Positions 8,395 through 16,745 of a stretch of DNA of 64,000 bases are shown here, one piece after another. Origin of the DNA: CAIQPS01 sp963783835. Lineage in GTDB: Bacteria; Actinomycetota; Thermoleophilia; RBG-16-64-13. Below the pieces are notes generated by a model. That model saw nothing but the letters and a program-made list of their open reading frames with translations. It ran no database searches and had not been told where the DNA came from. Numbering within the stretch: position 1 is the first letter of the stretch; each line of letters starts with the position of its first letter. The stretch covers positions 1-64,000 of the forward strand of contig CAWAOX010000018.1 of assembly GCA_963783835.1 (NCBI GenBank), read 5' to 3'. A program made the position numbers and the translations under genes.

Positions 8395-8657
8395 TGGCCG
8401 AGCAGCCAACCACAAAACAGAGGGAACGGCAGGGCATGGTCGTTTCCGACAAGATGGACAAGACCATCGTCGTGCAGGTGAGCACGGTCAAGCCGCACGC
8501 CGAGTACAAGAAGGTGGTCCGCAGGACCAGCCGGTTGAAGGCCCATGACGAGAACAACGAAGCTCGCATCGGCGACACGGTGCTGGTACGCGAGTGCCGG
8601 CCGCTATCCCGGGACAAGACGTGGCGCCTTATCAGGGTGCTCCAGCGGGCCGAGTGA
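8394..8657 (+). CDS. rpsQ: 30S ribosomal protein S17
   Basis: S17 is a primary 16S rRNA binding protein with an OB fold. The 87-residue protein shows RQGMVVSDKMDKTIVVQV and the C-terminal GDTVLVRECRPLSRDKTW block. The ATG overlaps the rpmC stop (TGATG), indicating coupling. Twenty-six bases separate it from rplN. Confidence 0.96.
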   Translation: MAEQPTTKQRERQGMVVSDKMDKTIVVQVSTVKPHAEYKKVVRRTSRLKAHDENNEARIGDTVLVRECRPLSRDKTWRLIRVLQRAE

Positions 8658-8683
8658 CCGCGGCGGGAGATGGGTGACAAACA

Positions 8684-9052
8684 ATGATCCAAGTAGAGAC
8701 AAGACTAAAGGTCGCCGATAACACCGGCGCGCGCGAGCTGTTGTGTATCCGCATCAAGGGCGGGTCGCAGCGCCGCTACGCCGGAGTGGGCGACATCATA
8801 GTGGGGGCGGTCAAGGAGGCCACTCCGGGCAGCGCCGTCAAGAAGGGCGACGTGGTGCAGGCGGTGGTCGTGCGGGTCAAGAAGTCCTACGGCCGCAAAG
8901 ACGGGACCTATATCGGGTTCGACGAGAACGCCGCCGTGCTTATCGACCGGCAGATGAACCCCCGCGGCACCAGGATCTTCGGCCCCGTGGGGCGGGAACT
9001 GCGCGAGAAGAACTTCGCGAAGATCGTCTCGCTTGCGCCGGAGGTGCTGTGA
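8684..9052 (+). CDS. rplN: 50S ribosomal protein L14
   Basis: L14 forms intersubunit bridge B8 and is the binding platform for RsfS. The 122-residue product begins MIQVETRLKVADNTGAREL and contains RRYAGVGDIIVGAVKEATPG and GTRIFGPVGREL, all diagnostic. The stop TGA overlaps the rplX start ATG by one base. Confidence 0.97.
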   Translation: MIQVETRLKVADNTGARELLCIRIKGGSQRRYAGVGDIIVGAVKEATPGSAVKKGDVVQAVVVRVKKSYGRKDGTYIGFDENAAVLIDRQMNPRGTRIFGPVGRELREKNFAKIVSLAPEVL

Positions 9053-9405
9053 TGGCCAAGAAAGCGAAGGCTGAACCGCGGGCGAAGCACTTCCGGATCA
9101 AAAAGGGCGACACGGTCGAGGTGATCCAGGGCAAGCAGAACGGCAAGCGCGGCAAGGTGCTACGGGTGCTTTCCGCCGACGAGCGGGTCGTGATCGAGCG
9201 GGTGAACTTCATCAAGCGGCACGTCCGTCCGTCCCAGAAGACGCCGCAGGGCGGGGTGATCGAGCGGGAAGCCGGGATCCATATCAGTAACGTCAAGCTG
9301 GTGTGTCCCAGTTGCAGCCAGGCCGTGCGCGTGGGCGTGCGCATGGAAGGCGACGACAAGATCCGCTACTGCAAGAAATGTAACGTCCAGGTGGATAAGG
9401 GTTAG
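9052..9405 (+). CDS. rplX: 50S ribosomal protein L24, zinc-ribbon form
   Basis: L24 initiates large-subunit assembly. I start at ATG 9052, overlapping the rplN stop, giving 117 residues. The KOW motif is visible in KGDTVEVIQGKQNGKRGKV (residues 18-36). The C-terminal half carries two CxxC pairs, Cys85/Cys88 (CPSC) and Cys107/Cys110 (CKKC), so this is the C+ version able to bind zinc; many L24 proteins lack these. rplE begins three bases later. Confidence 0.95.
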   Translation: MAKKAKAEPRAKHFRIKKGDTVEVIQGKQNGKRGKVLRVLSADERVVIERVNFIKRHVRPSQKTPQGGVIEREAGIHISNVKLVCPSCSQAVRVGVRMEGDDKIRYCKKCNVQVDKG

Positions 9406-9407
9406 CG

Positions 9408-9956
9408 ATGGCAGTCCCGAGACTAAAAGACAAATACCGTACCGACATCGTCCCGGCTATGCGTGAGCAGTTCGGCTACAAGAACGTCATGCAGGTGCCG
9501 AGAGTCACCAAGGTGACGCTCAACATGGGCGTCGGCGCGGGCACTCAAGACGCTAAGCAGATGGAGGAAGCGGCGATCCAACTTGGCCAGATCACCGGGC
9601 AGAAGGCGCAACTCCGCCGGGCTCGGAAGTCGGTGGCCAACTTCAAGCTGCGCGCAGGCATGCCGGTCGGGCTGCGGGTCACTCTGCGGGGCGACCGCAT
9701 GTACGAGATGCTCGACCGCCTCATCAGCATCGCCCTGCCTCGCATCCGTGACTTCCAGGGGATCTCGCCCAAGGGTTTCGACGGACAGGGCAACTACAAC
9801 CTGGGCGTCAAGGAGCAGATCATTTTCCCGGAGATCGACTACGACAAGATCGACCGGCTCCGGGGTTTGGACATCGCGATCACCACGACGGCGAAGACGG
9901 ACGACGAGGGTCGGGCCCTGCTCAAGTTCATGGGCATGCCCTTCCGGCAGAGCTGA
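9408..9956 (+). CDS. rplE: 50S ribosomal protein L5
   Basis: L5 binds 5S rRNA with L18 and forms a bridge to the small subunit head. The 182-residue product begins with PRLKDKYRTDIVPAM and contains VPRVTKVTLNMGVG, RAGMPVGLRVTLRG, MYEMLDRLISIALPRIRDF and the C-terminal GLDIAITTTAKTDDEGRALL segment. ATG 9408 follows the rplX stop by two bases. Confidence 0.97.
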   Translation: MAVPRLKDKYRTDIVPAMREQFGYKNVMQVPRVTKVTLNMGVGAGTQDAKQMEEAAIQLGQITGQKAQLRRARKSVANFKLRAGMPVGLRVTLRGDRMYEMLDRLISIALPRIRDFQGISPKGFDGQGNYNLGVKEQIIFPEIDYDKIDRLRGLDIAITTTAKTDDEGRALLKFMGMPFRQS

Positions 9957-9975
9957 AGGATAGGAGCAGCAGCGA

Positions 9976-10161
9976 ATGGCAAAGAAATCAATGATCGCTA
10001 AGGCACAGCGCCCGCAGAAGTACACTGTCCGGGCTCATCACCGGTGCCAACGGTGCGGGCGGCCGCGAGCCTACTTCCGCCGCTTCGGCGTGTGCCGCAT
10101 CTGTCTCCGTGATCTGGCGCACCAGGGGCTCATCCCCGGCGTCACCAAGTCGAGCTGGTAG
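9976..10161 (+). CDS. rpsN: 30S ribosomal protein S14, type Z (zinc form)
   Basis: S14 organises the small-subunit head. This is the short 61-residue form with a zinc ribbon: Cys24 and Cys27 (CQRC), Cys40 and Cys43 (CRIC), ending DLAHQGLIPGVTKSSW. ATG 9976 is preceded by GGATAGGAGC. It lies between rplE and rpsH, the standard spc position. Confidence 0.96.
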   Translation: MAKKSMIAKAQRPQKYTVRAHHRCQRCGRPRAYFRRFGVCRICLRDLAHQGLIPGVTKSSW

Positions 10162-10169
10162 GAGGGGTC

Positions 10170-10568
10170 ATGTCTCATACCGATCCCATAGCCGACATGC
10201 TCACCCGCATCCGGAACGCCAACAAGGCGCTCCAGGCCAAGGTCGAGATGCCGTCCTCCGCTCAGAAGGTGGACCTGGCCCGTGTTCTCAAAGACGAGGG
10301 CTATGTCACGTCGTACGCAGTGGTCAACGACGGCAGCTTCGACACGCTGGTCATCGAGCTGAAGTACACCGATGGCCGCCGCCGGGTGATCTCGCAGATC
10401 AAGCGGATCAGCAAGCCGGGCCGCCGGATGTACGCGAAGAAAGACAATCTGCCGAAGGTCCTCGGGGGCTTGGGCACGGCAGTCATCTCCACGTCTCGTG
10501 GCCTGATGACCGCCCGAGAAGCACAACGACTTGGAGTGGGCGGCGAAGTCGTCTGCTTCGTATGGTGA
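10170..10568 (+). CDS. rpsH: 30S ribosomal protein S8
   Basis: S8 binds the central domain of 16S rRNA and in enteric bacteria represses the spc operon. The 132-residue product begins MSHTDPIADMLTRIRNAN and ends with the family block STSRGLMTAREAQRLGVGGEVVCFVW. ATG 10170 follows AGGAGGGGTC, an excellent ribosome binding site. rplF follows after four bases. Confidence 0.97.
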   Translation: MSHTDPIADMLTRIRNANKALQAKVEMPSSAQKVDLARVLKDEGYVTSYAVVNDGSFDTLVIELKYTDGRRRVISQIKRISKPGRRMYAKKDNLPKVLGGLGTAVISTSRGLMTAREAQRLGVGGEVVCFVW

Positions 10569-10572
10569 CGCC

Positions 10573-11106
10573 ATGTCGAGGATAGGAAGAGCACCCATAA
10601 CCATCCCGGCCGGCGTCGACGTGACGATCACCGGCACGAATGTGGCGGTCGAGGGCCCGAAGGGCCAATTGGCCTTGAACGTGCACCCCAACATGCAGAT
10701 CACCATCTCGGACGGCGTCATGACCGTCACCAGGCCGAACGATTCGGGCCCCAACCGCTCGCTCCACGGTCTCACTCGGACGCTGCTGTCGAACATGGTC
10801 ACCGGGGTCACCACGGGCTTCCAGAAGAAGCTCGAGATCCAGGGTGTTGGGTACCGGGCTTCGAAGAAGGGCACCGATCTGGAGATCCTGGTCGGCTACT
10901 CACACCCAGTGGTGGTAACGCCCCCGGAGAACATCGAGTTCGACGTCCCCGTCCCCACTCAGATCGTGGTGCGGGGTATCGACAAGCAACGGGTCGGCCA
11001 GATCGCCGCCGATATCCGCTCCATCCGCAAGCCCGAGCCTTACAAGGGCAAAGGCATCCGGTATGAGGGCGAAGTGGTGCGGCGCAAGGTCGGCAAGCGG
11101 GCTTAG
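10573..11106 (+). CDS. rplF: 50S ribosomal protein L6
   Basis: L6 lies near the factor-binding centre of the large subunit. I use ATG 10573 (MSRIGRAPITIPAGVDVTI), the canonical L6 start; 177 residues. Conserved blocks are VEGPKGQL, HGLTRTLLSNMVTGVTTGF, GVGYRASKKG and the C-terminal RKPEPYKGKGIRYEGE. Upstream in-frame codons overlap rpsH and are not needed. Confidence 0.97.
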   Translation: MSRIGRAPITIPAGVDVTITGTNVAVEGPKGQLALNVHPNMQITISDGVMTVTRPNDSGPNRSLHGLTRTLLSNMVTGVTTGFQKKLEIQGVGYRASKKGTDLEILVGYSHPVVVTPPENIEFDVPVPTQIVVRGIDKQRVGQIAADIRSIRKPEPYKGKGIRYEGEVVRRKVGKRA

Positions 11107-11121
11107 CAGGAAGAGGACGAA

Positions 11122-11478
11122 ATGAGTATAGAAGAAAAGAAGATGCGGACCCGCGCCCGGCGCGCGCTCCGCGTACGGAGCCAAGTACGGGGAACTCCCG
11201 AACGCCCGCGCCTCTCGGTCTTCCGGTCCAACCGGGCGATCTGGGCGCAGGTCATCGATGACCGCAACGGCCGGACCCTCGCCAGCGCCTCCACCATCCA
11301 CGTGGGTGAGAAAGGTCTGTCCAAGACCGATCTGGCCACCAAGGTGGGGCAGTTGCTGGCCGAACGGGCCAAGGCGGCCGGCATCGAACGGGTGGTCTTC
11401 GACCGCGGCCCGTATCTGTATCACGGTCGAGTAAAAGCTCTGGCGGATGGAGCCCGCCAGGGCGGCCTGGACTTCTGA
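11122..11478 (+). CDS. rplR: 50S ribosomal protein L18
   Basis: L18 delivers 5S rRNA to the large subunit. The 118-residue product has RARRALRVRSQVRGTPERPRL, LSVFRSNRAIWAQVIDD, and the C-terminal VVFDRGPYLYHGRVKALADG block. ATG 11122 follows AGGAAGAGGACGAA. rpsE follows after 19 bases. Confidence 0.96.
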   Translation: MSIEEKKMRTRARRALRVRSQVRGTPERPRLSVFRSNRAIWAQVIDDRNGRTLASASTIHVGEKGLSKTDLATKVGQLLAERAKAAGIERVVFDRGPYLYHGRVKALADGARQGGLDF

Positions 11479-11497
11479 GGGAGAGAGAGGTAGCACG

Positions 11498-12049
11498 TTG
11501 GCGCAGATCAAGGCAGATTCGCTTAACCTTCAGGAGAGCGTGATCCATATCAACCGCGTGGCGAAGGTAGTCAAGGGCGGCCGGCGCTTTTCGTTCACCG
11601 CTTTGGTCGCCGTCGGCGACGGCGAGAGCACCGTGGGCGTCGGCTATGGCAAGGCCAAAGAGGTGCCCCTGGCCATCCAGAAGGCTATCGAGGACGCGCG
11701 CAAGAACCTGTTCGTCGTGCCCAAACACGGCAGCACCATCACCCACGAAGTGCTGGGCCACTACGGCGCCGGCAGGGTGCTGTTGCGTCCTTGCTCGGCC
11801 GGTACCGGGGTCATAGCCGGTGGCGGCGTGCGGGCTCTGCTGGAACTGGGCGGAGTCAAGGACGTCCTCACCAAGTGCTTGGGGACCACTAACCCCATCA
11901 ACATGGTGCGGGCGGCCGAGCAGGGGCTCCGCAGCCTGCGGCGCCCCGAAGACATCGCCCATCAGCGGGGCAAGACCGTCCGGGAGATCCTGGGCATGGG
12001 ACCGGTAGAGGAAGCCGCGCCCGCGGCCGCGACCGAGACCGGGGCGTGA
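11498..12049 (+). CDS. rpsE: 30S ribosomal protein S5
   Basis: S5 helps decoding accuracy and forms the mRNA entry site. I start at TTG 11498 (MAQIKADSLNLQESV) because GAGAGAGAGG precedes it at proper spacing; earlier in-frame codons lie inside rplR. The 183-residue product contains the dsRBD-like VVKGGRRFSFTALVAVGDG, the KAKEVPLAIQKAIEDA helix and SAGTGVIAGGGVRALLELGG. The tail is Ala/Glu-rich. Confidence 0.95.
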   Translation: MAQIKADSLNLQESVIHINRVAKVVKGGRRFSFTALVAVGDGESTVGVGYGKAKEVPLAIQKAIEDARKNLFVVPKHGSTITHEVLGHYGAGRVLLRPCSAGTGVIAGGGVRALLELGGVKDVLTKCLGTTNPINMVRAAEQGLRSLRRPEDIAHQRGKTVREILGMGPVEEAAPAAATETGA

Positions 12050-12053
12050 CGGC

Positions 12054-12245
12054 ATGTTGAAGATCACGCAGGTGAAGAGCCGCATCAACCGTAAGAAAGA
12101 CCACAAGGGAACCCTTGACGCTCTTGGCATCAGCCGCATGCACCAGACGGTGTATCACGAAGATAGTCCGGCCATCCGCGGCATGGTTCAGAAGATTCGC
12201 TACATGGTCGAGGTGGAAGTGGTCGACATCGAGAACAAAGGATAG
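12054..12245 (+). CDS. rpmD: 50S ribosomal protein L30
   Basis: Small large-subunit protein present in many but not all bacteria. The 63-residue product begins MLKITQVKSRINRKKDHKG and contains TLDALGISRMHQTVYH, the L30 core, and ends in the variable MVEVEVVDIE tail. ATG 12054 lies four bases after the rpsE stop, with rplO two bases downstream. Confidence 0.94.
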   Translation: MLKITQVKSRINRKKDHKGTLDALGISRMHQTVYHEDSPAIRGMVQKIRYMVEVEVVDIENKG

Positions 12246-12247
12246 AG

Positions 12248-12721
12248 ATGGGAGACGTCTTCCTACACAATCTGAGGCCCGATCCGGGGGCGAAGCGCCC
12301 GCGGAAACGGGTGGGTCGCGGCGCGGGCTCGGGCGTGGGCAAGACGAGCGGCCGGGGCCATAAAGGGTCCAAGCAGCGCTCGGGTGGACAGATCTCGGCC
12401 CGGTACGAAGGCGGTCAGATGCCGCTGCACATGAGGCTGCCCAAACTGCGCGGCCCGAATGCCAAGACGGCTATGGCGATCGGTCCGTTCCGGACCTACA
12501 CCACTCCCGTCAACTTGTCGCGCCTGGAAGGGTTTGCGGTCGGCGAAGTGGTGTCCCCCGAGACGCTTCTCGATAGAGGCATCATCAAGAAGCTCGATGA
12601 ACGGGTCAAGATCCTGGCGACGGGCGAGCTCAGCCATCCTCTCACGATCAAGGCTCACGGCTTCAGCGCGGCCGCGCTCGTGAAGATCGAAGCGGTCGGC
12701 GGCACCGCGGAAGTCATTTGA
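12248..12721 (+). CDS. rplO: 50S ribosomal protein L15
   Basis: L15 is a late-assembly protein with a long Gly/Arg-rich N-terminal tail. The 157-residue product shows RKRVGRGAGSGVGKTSGRGH (about residues 19-38), the GGQISARYEGGQMPLHMRLP block and a globular C-terminus ending KIEAVGGTAEVI. ATG 12248 lies just after the rpmD stop. Confidence 0.96.
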   Translation: MGDVFLHNLRPDPGAKRPRKRVGRGAGSGVGKTSGRGHKGSKQRSGGQISARYEGGQMPLHMRLPKLRGPNAKTAMAIGPFRTYTTPVNLSRLEGFAVGEVVSPETLLDRGIIKKLDERVKILATGELSHPLTIKAHGFSAAALVKIEAVGGTAEVI

Positions 12722-12767
12722 ACGAGGAGTGCACTGACGAGTTGCGGACCATAGAGGTGACAGCCTG

Positions 12768-14012
12768 ATGCTGCAATCCTTGCTCAACGCTTGGAGGCTG
12801 CCGGACCTTCGGAAGAAGTTGCTCTTCACGGCCATGATCATCGCGATCTACCGCCTGGGCTGCTACATCCCCGTGCCCGGAGTCGATGTCGATGCAATGC
12901 AGAGCATGTTTGCCGGCGGCGGCGTTTTCGACTTCTACAACCTTTTCTCGGGGGGTGGGCTACAGCGCGTCGCCATATTCGCCATGGGGATCATGCCGTA
13001 CATCACGGCGTCGATCATCATGCAGCTCCTGACGATGGTCGTGCCCAGGCTGGAACAGCTCATGAAAGAGGGCGAGGCCGGCCAGAAGAAGGTCAACCAG
13101 TACACCCGCTATTTCACCGTCATCCTAGCTCTGGTCGAGGCCATCGGTTTCGTCTTCCTGTTCAAGAGCTACGGCGCCTTCCCCGACGGCCTGACGCCTC
13201 TGGCTTTCTATCTGATCGTGCTGACCCTCACCGTGGGTACCGCTCTGGTCATGTGGATGGGCGAGCTGATCACGCAGCGCGGCATCGGCAACGGCATCTC
13301 GTTGATGATCTTCGCCAGCATCGTGTCCCGTCTCCCGGCCGGCATCCAGAAGCTTCTGACGCTCAACCCGGGCTACTGGATAATGATGGGTGTCGTCTCC
13401 GTGGCCGTGGTGGCCTTCGTCATCTACGTCACCGAAGGCCAGCGCCGCATCCCGGTGCAGTACGCGAAGCGGGTGGTGGGCCGAAAGGTCTACGGCGGGC
13501 AGAGTACCTATCTGCCGCTGCGCATCAACATGGCGGGGGTCATCCCGGTCATCTTCGCCTCGTCGGTGCTTCTGTTCCCGGTGACGCTGGCGCAGATGAC
13601 TCCGTGGGGTTGGACCCAGAGTCTTGCCCGGGTCCTCGGGCCGAGTTCCTGGTGGTACATCCTGGCCGAGGTGATCCTGATCATCCTGTTCACCTATTTC
13701 TACACGGCGGTGCAGTTCAACCCGATCGACCAGGCGGACAACCTCAAGAAGTATGGCGGTTTCATCCCGGGCATCCGTCCCGGACGTCCGACGGCCGCAT
13801 ACCTGGACCGGGTGCTCACCCGCATCACGCTGCCGGGGGCTCTCTTCCTGGCGGCGATCGTGCTGCTGCCCACGGTGCTCATCCGCGCCACTAACGTCCC
13901 GTTCTATTTCGGCGGCACGTCGCTGCTGATCGTCGTCGGGGTCGCGCTCGACACCATGAAACAGATGGAATCCCAGCTACTCATGCGCCACTACGAGGGT
14001 TTCCTCAAGTGA
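12768..14012 (+). CDS. secY: Preprotein translocase subunit SecY
   Basis: Channel subunit of the SecYEG translocon; partner of SecA encoded at 58005. The 414-residue protein is hydrophobic throughout with about ten predicted membrane segments. Visible landmarks are RKKLLFTAMIIAIYRLGCYIP in TM1, GVFDFYNLFSGGGLQR (plug region), the GIMPYITASIIMQLL segment, GERITQ-like GELITQRGIGNGISLMI, and PGIRPGRPTAAYLDRVLTRI in the cytoplasmic loop that contacts SecA and ribosomes. ATG 12768 follows GAGGTGACAGCCTG. It closes the spc set, followed by adk. Confidence 0.97.
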   Translation: MLQSLLNAWRLPDLRKKLLFTAMIIAIYRLGCYIPVPGVDVDAMQSMFAGGGVFDFYNLFSGGGLQRVAIFAMGIMPYITASIIMQLLTMVVPRLEQLMKEGEAGQKKVNQYTRYFTVILALVEAIGFVFLFKSYGAFPDGLTPLAFYLIVLTLTVGTALVMWMGELITQRGIGNGISLMIFASIVSRLPAGIQKLLTLNPGYWIMMGVVSVAVVAFVIYVTEGQRRIPVQYAKRVVGRKVYGGQSTYLPLRINMAGVIPVIFASSVLLFPVTLAQMTPWGWTQSLARVLGPSSWWYILAEVILIILFTYFYTAVQFNPIDQADNLKKYGGFIPGIRPGRPTAAYLDRVLTRITLPGALFLAAIVLLPTVLIRATNVPFYFGGTSLLIVVGVALDTMKQMESQLLMRHYEGFLK

Positions 14013-14042
14013 CGCCGGGCCAACAAGTGAGGTACTTCTAAT

Positions 14043-14705
14043 ATGAGCCAGTTCAATCTCGTTCTGCTCGGGCCGCCCGGAGCGGGCAAGGGTACGCAGG
14101 CCAGCCGCATCGTGGCTGAATACGGCATACCGCACGTCTCGACCGGCGACATCTTGCGCGGAGCGGTGAAGAACCAGACCGCCATGGGGTTGGAGGCGAA
14201 GAAGTACATGGACGCCGGCGACCTGGTGCCCGACAGCGTGGTCATCGGGATCGTCAAAGACCGGCTGCAGGAAGGGGACACGAGCAAGGGCTTCTTGATG
14301 GACGGCTTCCCCCGCACCATCCCGCAGGCCGAGGCTCTCGACTCCGCTTTGGACGGTCTCGACCGGGCGATCACGAAGGTGCTCGCCATCCTGGTGGACG
14401 AGGAAGACTTGGTCCGGCGGCTTAGCGGCCGGCGCGTCTGCCGCTCGTGCCAGGCGCCGTTCCACGTGATGTTCAACAAACCTCAGGTCGAGGGCGTTTG
14501 CGACAAGTGCGGCGGGGAACTCTACCAGCGGGACGACGACAGCGAAGCGACGGTCCGGAACCGGCTGGAGGTCTACCGCAATCAGACCGAACCGCTCATC
14601 GACTACTACGACCGGGCCGGCGTGGTTGCGCGTATCGATGGAGCGAATGCGCCCGACAGGGTCTACGAAGACATCCAGATGGCCCTCGGACCGGCGGATG
14701 TTTGA
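14043..14705 (+). CDS. adk: Adenylate kinase with zinc-binding LID
   Basis: Catalyses ATP + AMP to 2 ADP in the cytoplasm. The 220-residue protein has the P-loop GPPGAGKGTQ (10-19), the AMP-binding STGDILR, DGFPRT (87-92) and LSGRRVCR. The LID domain carries Cys133, Cys136, Cys153 and Cys156 (CRSC and CDKC), a structural zinc site typical of Gram-positive long-form kinases. It lies in the conserved secY-adk-map order. The stop overlaps a possible TTG start of map; the chosen map start is five bases further. Confidence 0.97.
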   Translation: MSQFNLVLLGPPGAGKGTQASRIVAEYGIPHVSTGDILRGAVKNQTAMGLEAKKYMDAGDLVPDSVVIGIVKDRLQEGDTSKGFLMDGFPRTIPQAEALDSALDGLDRAITKVLAILVDEEDLVRRLSGRRVCRSCQAPFHVMFNKPQVEGVCDKCGGELYQRDDDSEATVRNRLEVYRNQTEPLIDYYDRAGVVARIDGANAPDRVYEDIQMALGPADV

Positions 14706-14710
14706 CGATA

Positions 14711-15472
14711 GTGATCATCAGGAAGTCACCGGCCGAGATCGAGAAGATGGCCCGCGCAGGGGCGGTCGTCCGGGGCTGCCTGGAACTGATGGCCCGAGAG
14801 ATACGACCGGGTATAACGACGAGAGAGCTGGATAGGTTGGCGGAGAAGTACATACGCGCACATGGTGGAGTGCCTACCTTCAAGGGCTACCGGGGGTTTC
14901 CCGGTTCCATCTGCGCTTCCCCCAACGACATGGTGGTCCACGGCATACCGGGCAAGGTCCGCCTGGATGAAGGCGACATCCTCGGTGTGGACGTGGGCGT
15001 CACGATGGAGGGCTACATCGCCGACGCTGCGATGACCTTGCCCGTCGGGGAGATCTCGGAGGAAGCCCGTCGGCTGCTGCGGGTCACCGAGGAGTCGCTC
15101 ATGCGGGGCATCGCGCAGTGCAGGGTGGGCAACAGGGTGGGCGACATCTCGCATGCGGTCCAGACCTACGCCGAATCCCACGGGTACTCTGTGGTGCAGA
15201 GCATGGTCGGCCACGGTGTGGGCCGGGATATGCACGAGGACCCGCAGGTGCCTAACTTCGGGCCGCCGGGGCAGGGAGCCGAATTGCGGGAGGGGATGGT
15301 GCTGGCCATCGAGCCTATGGTGAACGCCGGTGGCTACGCGGTGGAGATGGGCGACGACAGTTGGGCCATCTACACCAGAGACGGTAGCCTCTCGGCTCAT
15401 TTCGAGCATACGGTCGCGATCACGAACAGCGGCCCGCGCATCCTTACCATCTCTGAAGTACCGGGAGCCTAG
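14711..15472 (+). CDS. map: Methionine aminopeptidase, type I
   Basis: Removes the N-terminal methionine from nascent proteins. I start at GTG 14711, giving MIIRKSPAEIEKM, the family's usual N-terminus; TTG 14702 would add three residues. The 253-residue pita-bread fold has all five metal ligands: Asp94 and Asp105 (in GVDVGVTMEGYIADAA), His168 (GHGVGRDMHEDP), Glu201 (EPMVNAGG) and Glu232 (FEHT). No strong Shine-Dalgarno is seen, consistent with coupling to adk. Confidence 0.95.
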   Translation: MIIRKSPAEIEKMARAGAVVRGCLELMAREIRPGITTRELDRLAEKYIRAHGGVPTFKGYRGFPGSICASPNDMVVHGIPGKVRLDEGDILGVDVGVTMEGYIADAAMTLPVGEISEEARRLLRVTEESLMRGIAQCRVGNRVGDISHAVQTYAESHGYSVVQSMVGHGVGRDMHEDPQVPNFGPPGQGAELREGMVLAIEPMVNAGGYAVEMGDDSWAIYTRDGSLSAHFEHTVAITNSGPRILTISEVPGA

Positions 15473-15487
15473 CGGGATGGAGCGTTG

Positions 15488-15496
15488 TGCTATGAT
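15488..15496 (+). promoter_or_regulatory. Extended -10 promoter candidate before infA
   Basis: TGC followed by TATGAT (15491-15496) forms an extended -10 element about 40 bases before the infA start. No good -35 hexamer lies 17 bases upstream, which is acceptable for extended -10 promoters. The 65-base map-infA gap is wide for this cluster, which supports an internal promoter for the infA-rplQ section. Confidence 0.45.
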
Positions 15497-15537
15497 AGGC
15501 GGCCGGCGTTTGGGCAGGGGTCGGAAAGTGGGCGGAT

Positions 15538-15759
15538 TTGTCTCCTAAGGAAGAAGCCATCGAGCTCGAAGGCGAGGTCATCGAAGCCTTGCCGAACACC
15601 ATGTTCAGGGTGAGGCTCGACAACGAACTGGAGATACTCGCCCACATATCCGGGAAGATGCGCATGAACTACATCCGCATCCTGCCGGGCGACAGAGTGA
15701 AAGTGGAGTTGTCTCCGTACGATCTGACCCGTGGTCGGATCACGTACCGGTTCAAGTAG
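15538..15759 (+). CDS. infA: Translation initiation factor IF-1
   Basis: IF-1 occupies the A site of the 30S subunit during initiation. The 73-residue OB-fold protein contains AIELEGEVIEALPNTMFRV, LAHISGKMRMNYIRILPGD and ends VELSPYDLTRGRITYRFK, nearly the family consensus. The start must be TTG 15538 (MSPKEEAIEL), with GGGCGG upstream; no ATG or GTG gives the right N-terminus. A rare start codon on this initiation factor is noteworthy. Confidence 0.96.
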   Translation: MSPKEEAIELEGEVIEALPNTMFRVRLDNELEILAHISGKMRMNYIRILPGDRVKVELSPYDLTRGRITYRFK

Positions 15760-15772
15760 AGGAAGGACGTAG

Positions 15773-15886
15773 ATGAAGGTCAGAGCGTCGGTAAAACCGA
15801 TGTGTGAAAAGTGCAAGATAGTGCGGCGGCGCGGCGTGGTGCATATCATCTGCCAGAACCCCCGGCACAAGCAGCGGCAAGGCTAG
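15773..15886 (+). CDS. rpmJ: 50S ribosomal protein L36, zinc form
   Basis: The smallest large-subunit protein: 37 residues from ATG 15773 to TAG 15884-15886. It begins MKVRASVKPMCEKCKIV and contains the full Cys3-His zinc set, Cys11, Cys14, Cys27 and His32, so it is the C+ form. AGAGGAAGGACG precedes the start. It lies between infA and rpsM as in most bacteria. Confidence 0.96.
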   Translation: MKVRASVKPMCEKCKIVRRRGVVHIICQNPRHKQRQG

Positions 15887-15899
15887 GCAGGAGAAGAGT

Positions 15900-16277
15900 A
15901 TGGCTCGTATCGCTGGTGTCACGCTCCCCCGGGAGAAGCGGGTCGAGATCGGTCTTACCTATGTATATGGGATAGGCCGGTCGACGTCCAACAAGATCCT
16001 ATCGGCCGTGCAGATCGACCCAAACACGCACGTCAAGGATCTCACCGAGGACGAAGAGATCCGGTTGCGCGGCTACATCGAAGAGAACGTCACCGTTGAG
16101 GGAGATCTGCGCCGCGAACGCAGCCAGAACATCAAACGGCTCATGGAGATCGGCTGCTACCGGGGCATCCGCCATCGGCGTGGCATGCCCGTCCGGGGCC
16201 AGCGTACCAAGACCAACGCGCGCGTGCGCAAAGGCCACAAGCCGACCGTGGGCGTCAAGAAGAAGGTGCGGGTCTAG
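15900..16277 (+). CDS. rpsM: 30S ribosomal protein S13
   Basis: S13 in the small-subunit head contacts the P-site tRNA and bridges to L5. The 125-residue product starts MARIAGVTLPREKRVEIGL, with YGIGRSTSNKIL (helix-two-turn-helix) and the basic tail GIRHRRGMPVRGQRTKTNAR followed by RVRKG. ATG 15900 follows AGGAGAAGAGT. Confidence 0.97.
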   Translation: MARIAGVTLPREKRVEIGLTYVYGIGRSTSNKILSAVQIDPNTHVKDLTEDEEIRLRGYIEENVTVEGDLRRERSQNIKRLMEIGCYRGIRHRRGMPVRGQRTKTNARVRKGHKPTVGVKKKVRV

Positions 16278-16324
16278 CCGGCGGGCGGGCCTGCAGGGAA
16301 TAACTAGGGACGGAGTCAAGGAAT

Positions 16325-16732
16325 ATGCCGAAACCCAAACGCACAGCCACCGGTCCGCGCGGACGGCGCCGCAAGGTGCGGAAGAGCATCGCGGTAGGCA
16401 ACGCCTACATCAAGACGTCGTTCAACAACACGCTCGTCACCCTCACCGACAAAGAGGGTAACGTGATCGCGTGGGCCAGCGCCGGCTCGGCGGGCTTCAA
16501 GGGCTCGCGCAAATCCACGCCCTTCGCAGCCCAGGTGACGGCGGAAAGGGCCGCTCGGGCGGGCATGGAGCACGGTCTCCAGAAGGTGGATTGCTACGTC
16601 AAGGGTCCGGGCAGCGGTCGCGAGACTGCCATCCGTTCGCTCCAGGCCGCAGGCATCGACGTCAGCAGCGTCAAGGACGTCACCCCGATCCCTCACAACG
16701 GCTGCCGCCCCAAGAAGCGGCGCCGGGTATAG
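16325..16732 (+). CDS. rpsK: 30S ribosomal protein S11
   Basis: S11 lines the mRNA exit channel on the platform. The 135-residue protein has the family blocks AYIKTSFNNTLVTLTDKEGN, WASAGSAGFKGSRKSTPFAA, VKGPGSGRETAIRSLQAAG and DVTPIPHNGCRPKKRRRV at the C-terminus. ATG 16325 follows AAGGAAT, 47 bases after rpsM. Confidence 0.97.
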   Translation: MPKPKRTATGPRGRRRKVRKSIAVGNAYIKTSFNNTLVTLTDKEGNVIAWASAGSAGFKGSRKSTPFAAQVTAERAARAGMEHGLQKVDCYVKGPGSGRETAIRSLQAAGIDVSSVKDVTPIPHNGCRPKKRRRV

Positions 16733-16745
16733 CGGAGCATAGAGA